A DNA stretch of 64,000 nucleotides. Origin: Euzebya pacifica (lineage in GTDB: Bacteria; Actinomycetota; Nitriliruptoria; Euzebyales; Euzebyaceae). This document shows positions 38,148 to 48,754 of this stretch, one piece after another. Positions within the stretch are counted from its first letter, which is position 1. Each line of letters begins with the position of its first letter. The stretch spans positions 4,531,910 through 4,595,909 of the forward strand of contig NZ_CP031165.1 in assembly GCF_003344865.1 (NCBI RefSeq), written 5' to 3'. Position numbers and translations under genes: made by a program. The notes beneath the pieces are model-generated. The model made no database searches, was not told where the DNA came from, and was given only the letters and a program-made list of their open reading frames with translations.

Positions 38148-38477
38148 ATGCCCACCTACGACTACGTGTGCCTGACCAACGACCATCGGTTCGAGGTCAA
38201 GCAGTCCTTCTCCGATGATGCGCTGACCGAGTGCATCGAGTGCGGCGAGCCCGTCCGCAAGGTGTTCAGCGCCGCCGGGATCGTGTTCAAGGGCTCCGGG
38301 TACTACGTCACCGACACGCGCAGCAGCGGCTCGTCGTCCAGCACCAGCGGCACCGCCAGCAGCGGTTCGAGCGACTCGTCGTCGAAGGAGGACAGCAGCT
38401 CGTCGAAGAGCAGCAGCTCGTCCAAGGACAGCAGCTCCTCGTCCAGCACCTCGTCGTCCAACTCCAGCTCGGACTGA
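38148..38477 (+). CDS. FmdB-type zinc-ribbon protein with Ser-rich tail
   Basis: A 109-residue protein. Residues 1-55 are the FmdB zinc ribbon (MPTYDYVCLTNDHRFEVKQS, CIECGEPVRKVFS, FKGSGYYVTD). One Cys of the usual CxxC pair at the N-terminus is present as a single Cys in VCLTNDH, as often in the family. The last 50 residues are almost entirely Ser with Lys/Asp/Glu. The family is linked to regulation or small Zn-binding roles. It starts 33 bp after the 5-FCL gene and is followed 4 bp later by the MTA-phosphorylase gene. Confidence 0.9.
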   Translation: MPTYDYVCLTNDHRFEVKQSFSDDALTECIECGEPVRKVFSAAGIVFKGSGYYVTDTRSSGSSSSTSGTASSGSSDSSSKEDSSSSKSSSSSKDSSSSSSTSSSNSSSD

Positions 38478-38481
38478 GCTC

Positions 38482-39300
38482 GTGGAGGTCCCTCGCCACG
38501 ACGAGGTCGCCATCGACGTCGCCGTGTTCGGCGGCTCGGGGCTGTACTCCTTGCTCGACGACGCCCGCGAGGTCGCGGTCGAGACACCGTATGGCCCCCC
38601 GTCGGCGCCGGTGACGGTGGCAGAGGTCGAGGGACGATCCGTCGGCTTCATGCCGCGCCACGGCGTCGGCCACACCATCCCTCCGCACCGTATCGACTAC
38701 CGCGCCAACCTCTGGGCGATGAAGCACCTCGGGGCGACCGACGTGATCCTGCCGTGCGCGGTCGGAAGCCTGCGAACCGACATCGCCCCCGGGTCGTTCG
38801 TGCTGGCCGACCAGCTCGTGGACCGCACCCGGGGACGAATCGACACCTTCCACGACGGGCCCGAGGTCACCCACGTGTCCTTCGCCGAGCCCTACGACGC
38901 AGAGATGCGCGGGGTGGCCCTGAGCGCCGCACGCTCGCTCGACATCGACGTGCACGAGGCCGGGACACTCGTGGTGATCCAGGGACCGCGGTTCTCCACC
39001 AAGGCCGAGTCACGCTGGTTCTCCGCCCAGGGCTGGGACATCGTCGGCATGACGCAGTACCCCGAGGCGCCGCTGGCCCGTGAGCTGGAGATGGCCGCCC
39101 TGAACATCTCCCTCGTGACCGACTTCGATGCCGGCCTCGAGGACGATCCCGACGTCCCGGCGGTCACCAGCGCCGCGGTGCTGGAGGTCTTCCGCGCCAA
39201 CACCGAGAACCTGCGTCGCCTGCTGTTCGCGATCATCCCCGCGCTGCCGCTGTCGCCCGACCGCCCAGCGCTGCACGCGCTTCGCGACGCCCACCTCTGA
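38482..39300 (+). CDS. S-methyl-5'-thioadenosine (or thioinosine) phosphorylase
   Basis: A 272-residue purine nucleoside phosphorylase of the MTAP group, salvaging the by-product of polyamine and SAM metabolism. It has VFGGSGLYSLL (phosphate loop), FMPRHGVGHTIPPHRIDYRA, QGPRFSTKAESRWF and GMTQYPEAPLARELEM. The base-specificity residues near TDFDAG suggest adenine, but the MTIP alternative cannot be excluded. The start is GTG 38482. It is the last gene of the 5-FCL-fmdB unit. Confidence 0.93.
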   Translation: MEVPRHDEVAIDVAVFGGSGLYSLLDDAREVAVETPYGPPSAPVTVAEVEGRSVGFMPRHGVGHTIPPHRIDYRANLWAMKHLGATDVILPCAVGSLRTDIAPGSFVLADQLVDRTRGRIDTFHDGPEVTHVSFAEPYDAEMRGVALSAARSLDIDVHEAGTLVVIQGPRFSTKAESRWFSAQGWDIVGMTQYPEAPLARELEMAALNISLVTDFDAGLEDDPDVPAVTSAAVLEVFRANTENLRRLLFAIIPALPLSPDRPALHALRDAHL

Positions 39301-39331
39301 CCAGTCGTCGGAACTTTCTTCCGGGCAGGGG

Positions 39332-39362
39332 TTGACCCTCACGTCACGTGAGGCGCCACGGT
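39332..39362 (+). promoter_or_regulatory. tipA-type MerR promoter and operator
   Basis: The -35 box TTGACC (39332-39337) is separated by exactly 19 bp from a -10-like CACGGT (39357-39362), the stretched spacing typical of MerR-controlled promoters. The spacer contains the inverted repeat CCTCACGTCACGTGAGG (39337-39353), essentially the operator known for Streptomyces tipA. It precedes the TipA-type gene by about 50 bp, so autoactivation by the bound ligand is expected. Confidence 0.9.
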
Positions 39363-39414
39363 GGTCCTCGACACCCCGTCGGGCACATCGCCCCCACCGC
39401 CGAGGAGGCCACCC

Positions 39415-40167
39415 ATGCGAAGTGTGAGCGAGCTGGCCGAGCTGGCCGGCGTCACCGTCCGCACCCTTCACCACTACGACGAGATCGGCCTGCTGCGGCC
39501 CAGCGGCAGGACGCCCGCGGGCTACCGGCTCTACGACCACGACGACCTGCTGCGCCTGCAGCAGATCATGTTCTGGCGCGAGCTGGGCTTCACGTTGGCC
39601 GAGATCGCCTCGGCCCTCGACGACCCCGACTATGACCGGGCCGAAGCCCTGCGTGACCAACGCGCGGAGCTGGCCCGACGACACGACGACCTGGGCCTGG
39701 TCCTGAAGGCCGTTGACCAAGCCCTCGCAGAGCTCGAGGGCGGACCACAGACCAACGAGGAGGAGATGTTCGTGGCTTTTGACCACAGCCAGTACGAAGA
39801 CGAAGTCAAGGAGCGCTGGGGCGAGACGGATGCCTACCGGCAGTCACGCGAGCGCACCAAGAACATGACCAAGGCCGAGTTCGACCGGCTCGCCGCCGAG
39901 AACGAGTCGTTCGTCCGACGCCTTGCCGAGGCATTCGAGGCGGGCGCTGCCGCCGACGGCGAGTCCGCCATGGACCTCGCGGAGGAGGCTCGCCAGGCCA
40001 TCCGCCAGTTCTACGAATGCTCCCACGAGATGCACGTCAACCTCGGGGAGATGTACGTCACCGATCCCCGGTTCACCGCGACCTACGACACCCACGCCGA
40101 GGGGCTGGCCGTGTGGTTCCGCGACGCGATCAGGGCCAACGCCGACCGGGCAGGCGCCGGCCAGTAG
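39415..40167 (+). CDS. TipA-type MerR regulator with TipAS drug-binding domain
   Basis: A 250-residue activator. The N-terminal MerR winged helix reads SVSELAELAGVTVRTLHHYD and EIGLLRPSGRTPAGYRLYD, followed by the dimerisation coiled coil. The C-terminal TipAS domain starts at about residue 112 (NEEEMFVAFDHSQYEDE) and includes YECSHEMHVNLGEMYVTDPR with the Cys that in TipA can trap thiopeptide antibiotics covalently. The upstream tipA-like promoter shows autoregulation. The following gene is unrelated in type. Confidence 0.93.
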   Translation: MRSVSELAELAGVTVRTLHHYDEIGLLRPSGRTPAGYRLYDHDDLLRLQQIMFWRELGFTLAEIASALDDPDYDRAEALRDQRAELARRHDDLGLVLKAVDQALAELEGGPQTNEEEMFVAFDHSQYEDEVKERWGETDAYRQSRERTKNMTKAEFDRLAAENESFVRRLAEAFEAGAAADGESAMDLAEEARQAIRQFYECSHEMHVNLGEMYVTDPRFTATYDTHAEGLAVWFRDAIRANADRAGAGQ

Positions 40168-40234
40168 CCGGAGTTGTCCACACCCGGGCGCGATCCGCGC
40201 CCGGGTGTTGCCGCGTTCGGGACAGGGTGGGGGT

Positions 40235-40888
40235 GTGCCGCTGCGATCCGGCTTCCTGTACGGGCCCCCTCCACCCCTCCCCCGTCGTCTCGACGCCCTG
40301 GCGGAGGGGTGGGCTCGCCTGCCCCCACGGGCCCGGCTGATCGTGTGGGGCCTGCTGGCGGTCGTCGTGGCAGGACAGTGCAGCGCCTATCGCGACGGGC
40401 TCCTCGCGCAGTGGGGCGGCGGGGGCATCGAGGTGTGGCAGGCCACCCGGACGATCACCCCCGGCGAGGACGTGGCCGATGCCGTCCGCCGCGTGCGCCT
40501 GCCCCCGATCGCGGTGCCGCCCGACCCGGTGACGGAGATCGATCCCGACATGACGCTGACCCTCCCCCTGATGGACGGTGCGGTGCTCACCGAGGCGCAC
40601 ATCTCCTCGGTCGGACCGGCTGCGGTCCTCCCTGCAGAACACCGGCTCCTGCCCGTCCCCGTTGAGACCGCGTGGGGGATCGACGCAGGAGCGGTGGTGG
40701 ACGTCTGGGCGGTCGACCGCTCGCGGGGACCGCCCGAGCTGCTGTCGGAGGGGCTCAGGGTGCTGGCCGTGGACGGCGAGGGAAGCCGCTCGGTGGCCCT
40801 CGTGGCGGTGCCATCAGCCGATGTCGGAGAGGCGACGTCGGCGATGTCCAGCGGCCAGCTGCTCCTCACCCTCGTGCCCCCCGAGTAG
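40235..40888 (+). CDS. SAF-domain (CpaB/RcpC-like) membrane protein
   Basis: A 217-residue protein with one N-terminal membrane helix (ARLIVWGLLAVVVAGQCSAY) and an extracytoplasmic region beginning with an SAF-like domain (TRTITPGEDVADAVRRVRLP), followed by a RcpC-like part (LPVPVETAWGIDAGAVVDVW). Such proteins are assembly factors of Flp/Tad pili, but no other pilus genes are nearby. The start is GTG 40235. Confidence 0.75.
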   Translation: MPLRSGFLYGPPPPLPRRLDALAEGWARLPPRARLIVWGLLAVVVAGQCSAYRDGLLAQWGGGGIEVWQATRTITPGEDVADAVRRVRLPPIAVPPDPVTEIDPDMTLTLPLMDGAVLTEAHISSVGPAAVLPAEHRLLPVPVETAWGIDAGAVVDVWAVDRSRGPPELLSEGLRVLAVDGEGSRSVALVAVPSADVGEATSAMSSGQLLLTLVPPE

Positions 40889-41038
40889 CGGGGTCATCGC
40901 CCTCGGACTCGCAGGACGTCGACTCCTCGACGCTCGTGCAGGTGTCGCTGCCCAGCTCCTGCGATCCGTTGACGACCGGTCCGGGTGGGCAGTCGGCGAC
41001 GGCGGTGCTCCCCCGAGCGGGCCGTACCATGCAGGGCC

Positions 41039-42040
41039 ATGATTCCTGCGTGGCTCGAGGCTGTGATCCTCGGCATCGTCCAGGGGCTGACCGAGTTCAT
41101 CCCCGTCTCCAGCTCCGGCCATCTGGTGCTGGTGCCCTACCTCATGGGCTGGGAGAAGCACAGCCTGGCGTTCGACGTCATGCTCCACGTCGGCACGCTC
41201 GGCGCGGTGCTGGTCTACTTCCGTGGCGAGCTGTCGGCCATCGTGCGGGGCGTGCTCAGGCTGGACCGCAGCCCGATGGGCGAGGTGTACCGGCGCGTCG
41301 GCCTGCTGCTGGTCCCCGCCAGCATCCCTGTGGCGATCGTCGGGCTCTTCCTTGCCGGACCGATCGAGGACGCCTTCGGGTCGCCCCTTGTCGCGTCGCT
41401 GCTGCTGCTGGTCACCGCCACCCTGCTGCTGAGCGCCGAGGCCATCCGCAGCCGTCGTGTCCGGGCCGGCGGACTGGACGTCGACGAGCTCGAGCCGGTG
41501 CCGGCGAACGCCAGCGTGGCTGCGCCCACCGAGCGTGCGTGGACGGGGAGCTGGCGTGCGGGGACGGGGCAGCCGGTGGAACCCTCGGCTGCGCCGGTCG
41601 GCCTGCCGTTGGGCGTCGATGCCACCGACCCGACCGGCGCCGACCTGTCCGGGCTGACGCTTCGGCACGCCATGACTGCCGGATTCGCGCAGTGCCTTGC
41701 GGTCCTTCCCGGCATCAGCCGCGCCGGGTCGACCATCACGGGTGGGGTGTTCGCTGGGCTGACCCGTGAGGCCGCGACCCGGTTCTCGTTCCTGCTGGCT
41801 ATTCCCGCGCTGGTGGGCGCGACGGTGCTGAGCCTTCCCGACCTGGCCGAGGGTGGCGAGAACCTGCTGGAGCTCGGCGGCGGGATGCTGGCCGCCTTCG
41901 TCTCGGGCTACCTGGCGATCCGGTTCCTGGTTCGGCTGGTCTCCCGCGAACGGCTGACCGGCTTCGCGTACTACTGCATCGCCGCGTCCGCAGTCGGCAT
42001 CATCGGTTGGTTGATGCTGGGTCCACCCAGCACCGTTTGA
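41039..42040 (+). CDS. uppP: Undecaprenyl-diphosphatase UppP (BacA)
   Basis: It recycles the undecaprenyl carrier for peptidoglycan. The 333-residue membrane protein has the two catalytic motifs VQGLTEFIPVSSSGHL and AVLPGISRAGSTITGG. Between them is a hydrophilic insert of about 65 residues (roughly 140-205, rich in Ala/Pro/Gly/Thr) that lengthens the protein compared with the usual 270-280 residues. The ATG at 41039 immediately precedes the conserved MIPAWLEAVILGIVQG start. Confidence 0.94.
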   Translation: MIPAWLEAVILGIVQGLTEFIPVSSSGHLVLVPYLMGWEKHSLAFDVMLHVGTLGAVLVYFRGELSAIVRGVLRLDRSPMGEVYRRVGLLLVPASIPVAIVGLFLAGPIEDAFGSPLVASLLLLVTATLLLSAEAIRSRRVRAGGLDVDELEPVPANASVAAPTERAWTGSWRAGTGQPVEPSAAPVGLPLGVDATDPTGADLSGLTLRHAMTAGFAQCLAVLPGISRAGSTITGGVFAGLTREAATRFSFLLAIPALVGATVLSLPDLAEGGENLLELGGGMLAAFVSGYLAIRFLVRLVSRERLTGFAYYCIAASAVGIIGWLMLGPPSTV

Positions 42041-42135
42041 CCTGTCGCCGCCGGGGACGGGCAGGTTCGGAGAAGCGCCAACCCCCGGGACGGCAATAGG
42101 CTCCAGCGGACCAGCTACCGCCGCAGGGAGGGACC

Positions 42136-44511
<2,376 letters not shown>

Positions 44512-44553
44512 GCGCGGCCCTGCGACGAGCCCCAGGGCGGTGTCCTGGTCTAC

Positions 44554-45252
44554 TCAGGCCGCCTCGAGGACGAAGAAGATGAAGCAGATGAACGCGGTGG
44601 CATCCCCGAGATCCGGCGGGAGGAGCTCGCGGGGTGTGTCTGGTGCGAACGGCGGTTCACTGATGACGGAGATGCGGAAGCCTGCCCGCGTGAACGCGTC
44701 GCTCATGGCGTGCAACGGCCGGTGCCAGTAAACGAGCTCGGCGCGCTGGCCGTCGAACGTGTACTCCTCGGCGTACTGCGTGACGGAGAAGTAGTCGGCG
44801 CTGGGGTCACTCGACTCGAGGATGCGGGGGTGGTTCACCGACAGGAGGAGCCGGCCGCCGGGCACCAGGACGCGCCGCATCTCGGCCAGGGGTAGCGTCC
44901 AGTCGCGCAAGTAGTGGAGTACCAGGGAGACGACGACGTCGTCGAACGCGCCGTCGTCGAACGGGAGGGGCTGGCTGATGTCGGCCACGTGCACGTCCGC
45001 GTCCGCACCCAACCTGCGCCGTGCCAGGTCGACCATGACCGCGCTGGAGTCGACGCCGGTCACGATGGCACCCTTCGCGCGCAGCGCCGACGTCAGCGCT
45101 CCGGAACCACAGCCGGCGTCGAGGACCCGACGGCCGTCCACGTCTCCCGCGAGGTCGATCATCGCGGGACGCTCGTAGTGGGCGTTGAAGAGGTTGGACT
45201 CGTTCGCCGTTGCGTAGCTGCGGGCGAAGCTGTCGTAGTGGTCGGCCTTCAA
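44554..45252 (-). CDS. Class I SAM-dependent methyltransferase (UbiE/methyltransf_11 type)
   Basis: A 232-residue methyltransferase. The SAM motif is VLDAGCGSGALTSALRAKGA, the acidic motif VTGVDSSAVMVDLARR, then VSLVLHYLRDW and RRVLVPGGRLLLSVNHP. The substrate is unknown. It is convergent with the UvrA-like gene and shows the normal GC content of the chromosome. Confidence 0.9.
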   Translation of the reverse strand: MKADHYDSFARSYATANESNLFNAHYERPAMIDLAGDVDGRRVLDAGCGSGALTSALRAKGAIVTGVDSSAVMVDLARRRLGADADVHVADISQPLPFDDGAFDDVVVSLVLHYLRDWTLPLAEMRRVLVPGGRLLLSVNHPRILESSDPSADYFSVTQYAEEYTFDGQRAELVYWHRPLHAMSDAFTRAGFRISVISEPPFAPDTPRELLPPDLGDATAFICFIFFVLEAA

Positions 45253-45393
45253 CGGGTCCTCGTATTCAGCGGGCCCCCTAGGGCAGGAGCGACCCAGAAG
45301 AGGCTGTCACAGCCGGGGACACCAGGTCACCCGGCCGTCAGTACCCACACCTGACCGAAAGAGTCGTTGACCTGCAGATTCTCTGGCTCGGGC

Positions 45394-45783
45394 TCAGTTG
45401 GTCTGCGCGATCTGGATGAGGTTGCCGCATGTGTCATCGAGTACGGCGGTGGTCACGCCGCCCATGTCCAGTGGTTCCTGGGTGAACCTCACGCCCAGGC
45501 CACGCAGGCGCTCGTACTCGGCCTGGACATCAGCGACCGCGAAGGAGGTGAAGGGGATGCCGTCCTCCACGAGCGCCTCCTTGAAGGGCCGTGCGGCGGG
45601 GTGCTCGTCGGGCTCGAGGAGGAGCTCGACCCCGTCGGGTTCGGACGGGGACACCACGGTGAGCCACTGGTGCTCGCCCATCGGGATCTCGTTCTTCTTC
45701 TGGAAGCCGAGGACGTCGGTGTAGAACGCCAGCGCCTTGTTCTGGTCGTCGACCAGCACACTGGTGAGGTTGATGCGGATCAT
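45394..45783 (-). CDS. VOC/glyoxalase-family protein
   Basis: A 129-residue single-domain VOC protein: INLTSVLVDDQNKALAFYTD, VLGFQKKNEI and a C-terminal VTTAVLDDTCGNLIQIAQ. Such proteins are glyoxalase-, dioxygenase- or bleomycin-binding-like, and the substrate is unknown. Its ATG (45783) overlaps the TGA of the upstream ArsR gene, so it is directly coupled to that regulator. Confidence 0.9.
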   Translation of the reverse strand: MIRINLTSVLVDDQNKALAFYTDVLGFQKKNEIPMGEHQWLTVVSPSEPDGVELLLEPDEHPAARPFKEALVEDGIPFTSFAVADVQAEYERLRGLGVRFTQEPLDMGGVTTAVLDDTCGNLIQIAQTN

Positions 45784-46061
45784 GGTCCCTCCTGAGGGAT
45801 CGGCCACCGGTCAACGATCGCCCGTAGCGGCGCGAGGTCGGCGTGGTGGAACTTGTAGCGACCGTCCCGTCGAGTGGTGACGAGACCTGCCTCTTCCAGC
45901 ACGTCGAGGTGCTGCGAGATCGCTTGGCGAGATGAATCGATGCCGTGCTTGCTGAGCAACCGCGTGCAGATCTCGAAGAGCGTCTGACCGTTCCTGTCGG
46001 CCAACTCATCGAGGATCACTCGGCGGGTGGGATCAGCGAGCGCCTTGTACACATCAGTCAC
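45780..46061 (-). CDS. ArsR-family repressor
   Basis: A 93-residue winged-helix repressor: VYKALADPTRRVILDELADR, then SSRQAISQHLDVLEEAGLVTT and RDGRYKFHHAD. It lacks the metal-binding Cys of ArsR/SmtB sensors, resembling the SRPBCC/VOC-linked ArsR group. I choose the GTG at 46061 because the alternative ATG at 46094 lies inside the palindromic operator. Coupled to the VOC gene by ATGA. Confidence 0.9.
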   Translation of the reverse strand: MTDVYKALADPTRRVILDELADRNGQTLFEICTRLLSKHGIDSSRQAISQHLDVLEEAGLVTTRRDGRYKFHHADLAPLRAIVDRWPIPQEGP

Positions 46062-46071
46062 GGCAAGGAAC

Positions 46072-46099
46072 GTTATGCAAGTGATGACTTGCATGTCAA
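46072..46099 (-). promoter_or_regulatory. Promoter overlapped by an ArsR operator
   Basis: On the minus strand, -35 TTGACA (46094-46099) and -10 CATAAC (46072-46077) are 16 bp apart. The gap and both boxes are overlaid by a perfect inverted repeat, arms ATGCAAGT and ACTTGCAT around GATG (46075-46094). Binding there would block RNA polymerase, so the ArsR-VOC operon is likely autorepressed. Confidence 0.85.
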
Positions 46100-46212
46100 G
46101 GGGGTGCGGTAGCGGTGGTCGTGTGTTGACGTCAACTCTGCGATGCCGGCTCGTCCGGGGTCAGCCGACGGGTGGGGTCGGAGATCACGCACACATAGTT
46201 GTGCTCGCGATA

Positions 46213-46506
46213 TCAGCCGCTAGCCAAAAGGGCGGCACCGGATGATCGGGCGTCCTGGATGGTGATGATGACAACGTGGTCGACATCTTCCTCGTAGGTG
46301 TAGAGGATGAGCATCCATCGCCAGGGCCCGAGGAGGAACCGCAGCGGAGCCCAGCGGCCATGGAGCTCGGGTCCGAGGCGCGGGAGATCGGCGAGGGGCT
46401 GGATGGAACGGCGGACCCGGTCAGTGGTGTCGTCGGAGAGGGACAGGACCGCGATCAGCCGCACGAGATCTTCGACCGCTGCAGCGGCCAGCTCGATGCG
46501 AGCCAC
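46213..46506 (-). CDS. ParE/RelE-type toxin
   Basis: A 97-residue basic beta-alpha protein: ELAAAAVEDLVRLIAVLSLS, RVRRSIQPLADLPRLGPEL and a beta-rich C-terminus (LLGPWRWMLILYTYEEDVDH). The pattern ending in VIITIQDARSS is that of ParE/RelE toxins acting on gyrase or ribosomes. It starts 2 bp after the antitoxin stop, the usual antitoxin-first order. Confidence 0.82.
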   Translation of the reverse strand: MARIELAAAAVEDLVRLIAVLSLSDDTTDRVRRSIQPLADLPRLGPELHGRWAPLRFLLGPWRWMLILYTYEEDVDHVVIITIQDARSSGAALLASG

Positions 46507-46508
46507 GG

Positions 46509-46763
46509 CTACAGGTCGGCCAGGGGGATGGTGTCGCCGACAGCGGCCTGTCGCAGACCGAGCTGCGCACGGTCGAACGCGCTGGGGATCGCGTCGAGCA
46601 GTGCGACGACGTTGTCGGGGTCGGGGTCGGCGTCATCGATGGCGCTGGACAGCAGCGACCGCGCGAGGGTGCCCTCGGCGACGTGGACGCGGGCGGCGAG
46701 TCGCGAGAGCTTGGCTGCCCGCTGCTCATCCAGGGTGACGTTCACGCGCTGACCATCGGGCAT
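46509..46763 (-). CDS. Ribbon-helix-helix antitoxin
   Basis: An 84-residue protein: VNVTLDEQRAAKLSRLAARV as the beta strand and first helix, then VAEGTLARSLLSSAI as the second helix of an RHH DNA-binding domain. The acidic C-terminus (DADPDPDNVVALLDAI) would wrap the toxin. It is upstream of, and nearly contiguous with, the ParE-like toxin gene. Confidence 0.82.
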   Translation of the reverse strand: MPDGQRVNVTLDEQRAAKLSRLAARVHVAEGTLARSLLSSAIDDADPDPDNVVALLDAIPSAFDRAQLGLRQAAVGDTIPLADL

Positions 46764-46828
46764 GTCCGTAGACTACACGCGGCGACACGATCTGTGCAGT
46801 GCGCGCATCCGCAGCTCGGGTCAGCGGG

Positions 46829-47845
46829 TCAGCGGTCAGCGGCCCGTACCCCGGCGGCGCGGTAGGCGGTTGGGGTCTGGCCGGTCCATCGCTTGAACGC
46901 CCGGGTGAACGCGCTCTGGTCGGCGAAGCCCGTCAGGAACGCCACGTCGGCGAGGGGGTGCTCCGTGGTGGCCAGCAGCGCCTCGGCGGCCTCGCGTCGC
47001 GCTTGCGTGGCGATCGTCTGGAACGAGGCGCCCTCATCGGCCAGCCGGCGGTGGAGGGTCCGCTCGCTCATCCCGAGCCGTCGTGCCACCTGGGTCTTGC
47101 TCGGCTGTCCATCGGGCAGCGCATCGGCCACCGCTCCCCGCACCTGGGCCACGAGTGAGCGGTCGGCCGCCCGGGCCCGCAGGTCGTCCAGCTGGGCCAG
47201 CAGGTAGGCCGAGAGTCCCGCGTCCGCCAGCCGCGGCTGCTGGGCGATGACCGCAGCGGGCAGGTGGATCGCGTCATGGGCTGCGTCGAAGGCCACGTCA
47301 CACCCGAAGAAGGCCTGATGGGGCGTGGCGGTCGGGGGCGGCGGGTGCCGGAAGGACACCGCTTGGGGCCGCACGTGCACACCTGCGGCCTGTCGGAGCA
47401 TCGAGACCACCGCGGCCAGCGCGCACTCGTTGGCCATGGCCGCCCCACGCCGGTGGTGGGGACGGCCGTTGAGCTCCAGGCGCTGGCCGCCCGGCTCCTC
47501 CACCAGGGCGTACTCCAGCGTGTCGGACAGCACCAGGATGTAGCGCATCAGCCGCTGCAGGGTGACGCCGAGGGTCTGCGCGGTCTTCAACGCCAGGCCC
47601 AGCGCGCCGAAGTCGTCGGCCCGCAGGGCCTCGGCGTAGCGGAACGGCAGCGCGTGGTCATCGGCACCCGCCACGCGCTCGATCAGCCCGTAGTAGGCCT
47701 CGGCGTCGACTGACTCCCCGGCCCACGACGACGCGGGCGCATCGGCTCGAAGGCCCACGCTGGCCAGCAGGTCCTCGGGTCGCTCCGGGCCACGCCCGAC
47801 CTGGACGATCCGGCGGATCACGGGGGTGCCGACCGAGCCCACCAA
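46829..47845 (-). CDS. AraC-family transcriptional regulator (OruR/arabinose-binding-type N-domain)
   Basis: A 338-residue regulator. The N-terminal 230 residues resemble the arabinose-binding-like domain of the OruR/ArgR/GadX AraC group (RYAEALRADDFGALGLALKT, FGCDVAFDAAHDAIHLP). The C-terminal part has two HTHs: SKTQVARRLGMSERTLHRRL and LADVAFLTGFADQSAFTRAF. It is divergent from the DUF4386-dehydrogenase pair across a 133-bp gap, so it may control them. Confidence 0.9.
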   Translation of the reverse strand: MVGSVGTPVIRRIVQVGRGPERPEDLLASVGLRADAPASSWAGESVDAEAYYGLIERVAGADDHALPFRYAEALRADDFGALGLALKTAQTLGVTLQRLMRYILVLSDTLEYALVEEPGGQRLELNGRPHHRRGAAMANECALAAVVSMLRQAAGVHVRPQAVSFRHPPPPTATPHQAFFGCDVAFDAAHDAIHLPAAVIAQQPRLADAGLSAYLLAQLDDLRARAADRSLVAQVRGAVADALPDGQPSKTQVARRLGMSERTLHRRLADEGASFQTIATQARREAAEALLATTEHPLADVAFLTGFADQSAFTRAFKRWTGQTPTAYRAAGVRAADR

Positions 47846-47978
47846 GCGGTTCTACCACGCCTGCGACCGGGGTGACCGGGACGGTCAAGCGGGTGGCCGG
47901 CATGGTCAAGACCGCCGTGCGGGGTGCTCCGTAGCGTCAACGACGTCACTGCACACCCCACTCCGGAAGGAGCCAGAG

Positions 47979-48704
47979 ATGGCTGCCACCACCATCCCCA
48001 CCGCCCGTCCCACGGTGCTGTCCCGCCTCGTCGGGGTCGCCTACTTCGGGATCGTCTTCACCGGCATCTTCGCCGAGTTCGTCGTCCGTGGACAGCTGGT
48101 CGTCGCCGGCGACGCGGCGGCAACCGCCGCCAACATCGCGGGCTCACCCGGGCTGTTCGCCACCGGCATCGGCGCCGACGTGGTCATGATCGCCCTCGAT
48201 GTGATCGTCGGTCTGGGCCTCTACCGGCTGCTCGCGCCTTACGACCGCCGGCTCGCCCGGGTGGCCACCGGAGCCCGGCTGATCCAGGCCGGGATCCTCG
48301 CCGCCAACATGTTCACCCTCGCCCCCGCGCTCGGCCTGGCCCAGGACGCCGTCAGCACCGGATCGTCCGCCATCGCTGCCCGGGCCCTGCAGGCGGTGGA
48401 GGCGCACGCCCTCGGCTACGACATCGGGCTGATCGCCTTCGGCGTCTCCTGCCTGGCGCTGGCCAAGCTGCTGGCCGACCACCACCTCGTCCCGACGTGG
48501 CTGGCGATCGGCATGGCCGCCACGGGTGCGGTCTACCTGCTCGGCTCTTTCGCGGCCCTGTTCGCGCCCTCGCTCAACACGGCCATCGACCCGCTCTACC
48601 TCATCGCCATGGTCGTCGAGCCCGCCTTCGCCGCGCGCCTGTTCAGCCGTGGCATCCCCACCCCGTCCCCGACCGCGGTGCGACCTGTCGCGGTCGCTGC
48701 CTGA
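47979..48704 (+). CDS. DUF4386 membrane protein
   Basis: A 241-residue protein with about six hydrophobic helices, with the DUF4386 pattern VGVAYFGIVFTGIFAEFVVR, then QLVVAGDAAATAANIAGSPG, and later YDIGLIAFGVSCLALAKLL. Function unknown. GGAAGGAG precedes the ATG. It is followed 50 bp later by a dehydrogenase gene and is divergent from the AraC regulator. Confidence 0.85.
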   Translation: MAATTIPTARPTVLSRLVGVAYFGIVFTGIFAEFVVRGQLVVAGDAAATAANIAGSPGLFATGIGADVVMIALDVIVGLGLYRLLAPYDRRLARVATGARLIQAGILAANMFTLAPALGLAQDAVSTGSSAIAARALQAVEAHALGYDIGLIAFGVSCLALAKLLADHHLVPTWLAIGMAATGAVYLLGSFAALFAPSLNTAIDPLYLIAMVVEPAFAARLFSRGIPTPSPTAVRPVAVAA

Positions 48705-48754
48705 CCCCGCAGGACCGACACGCCAGGACGACCGAGACAGAGGAGACGATCACC

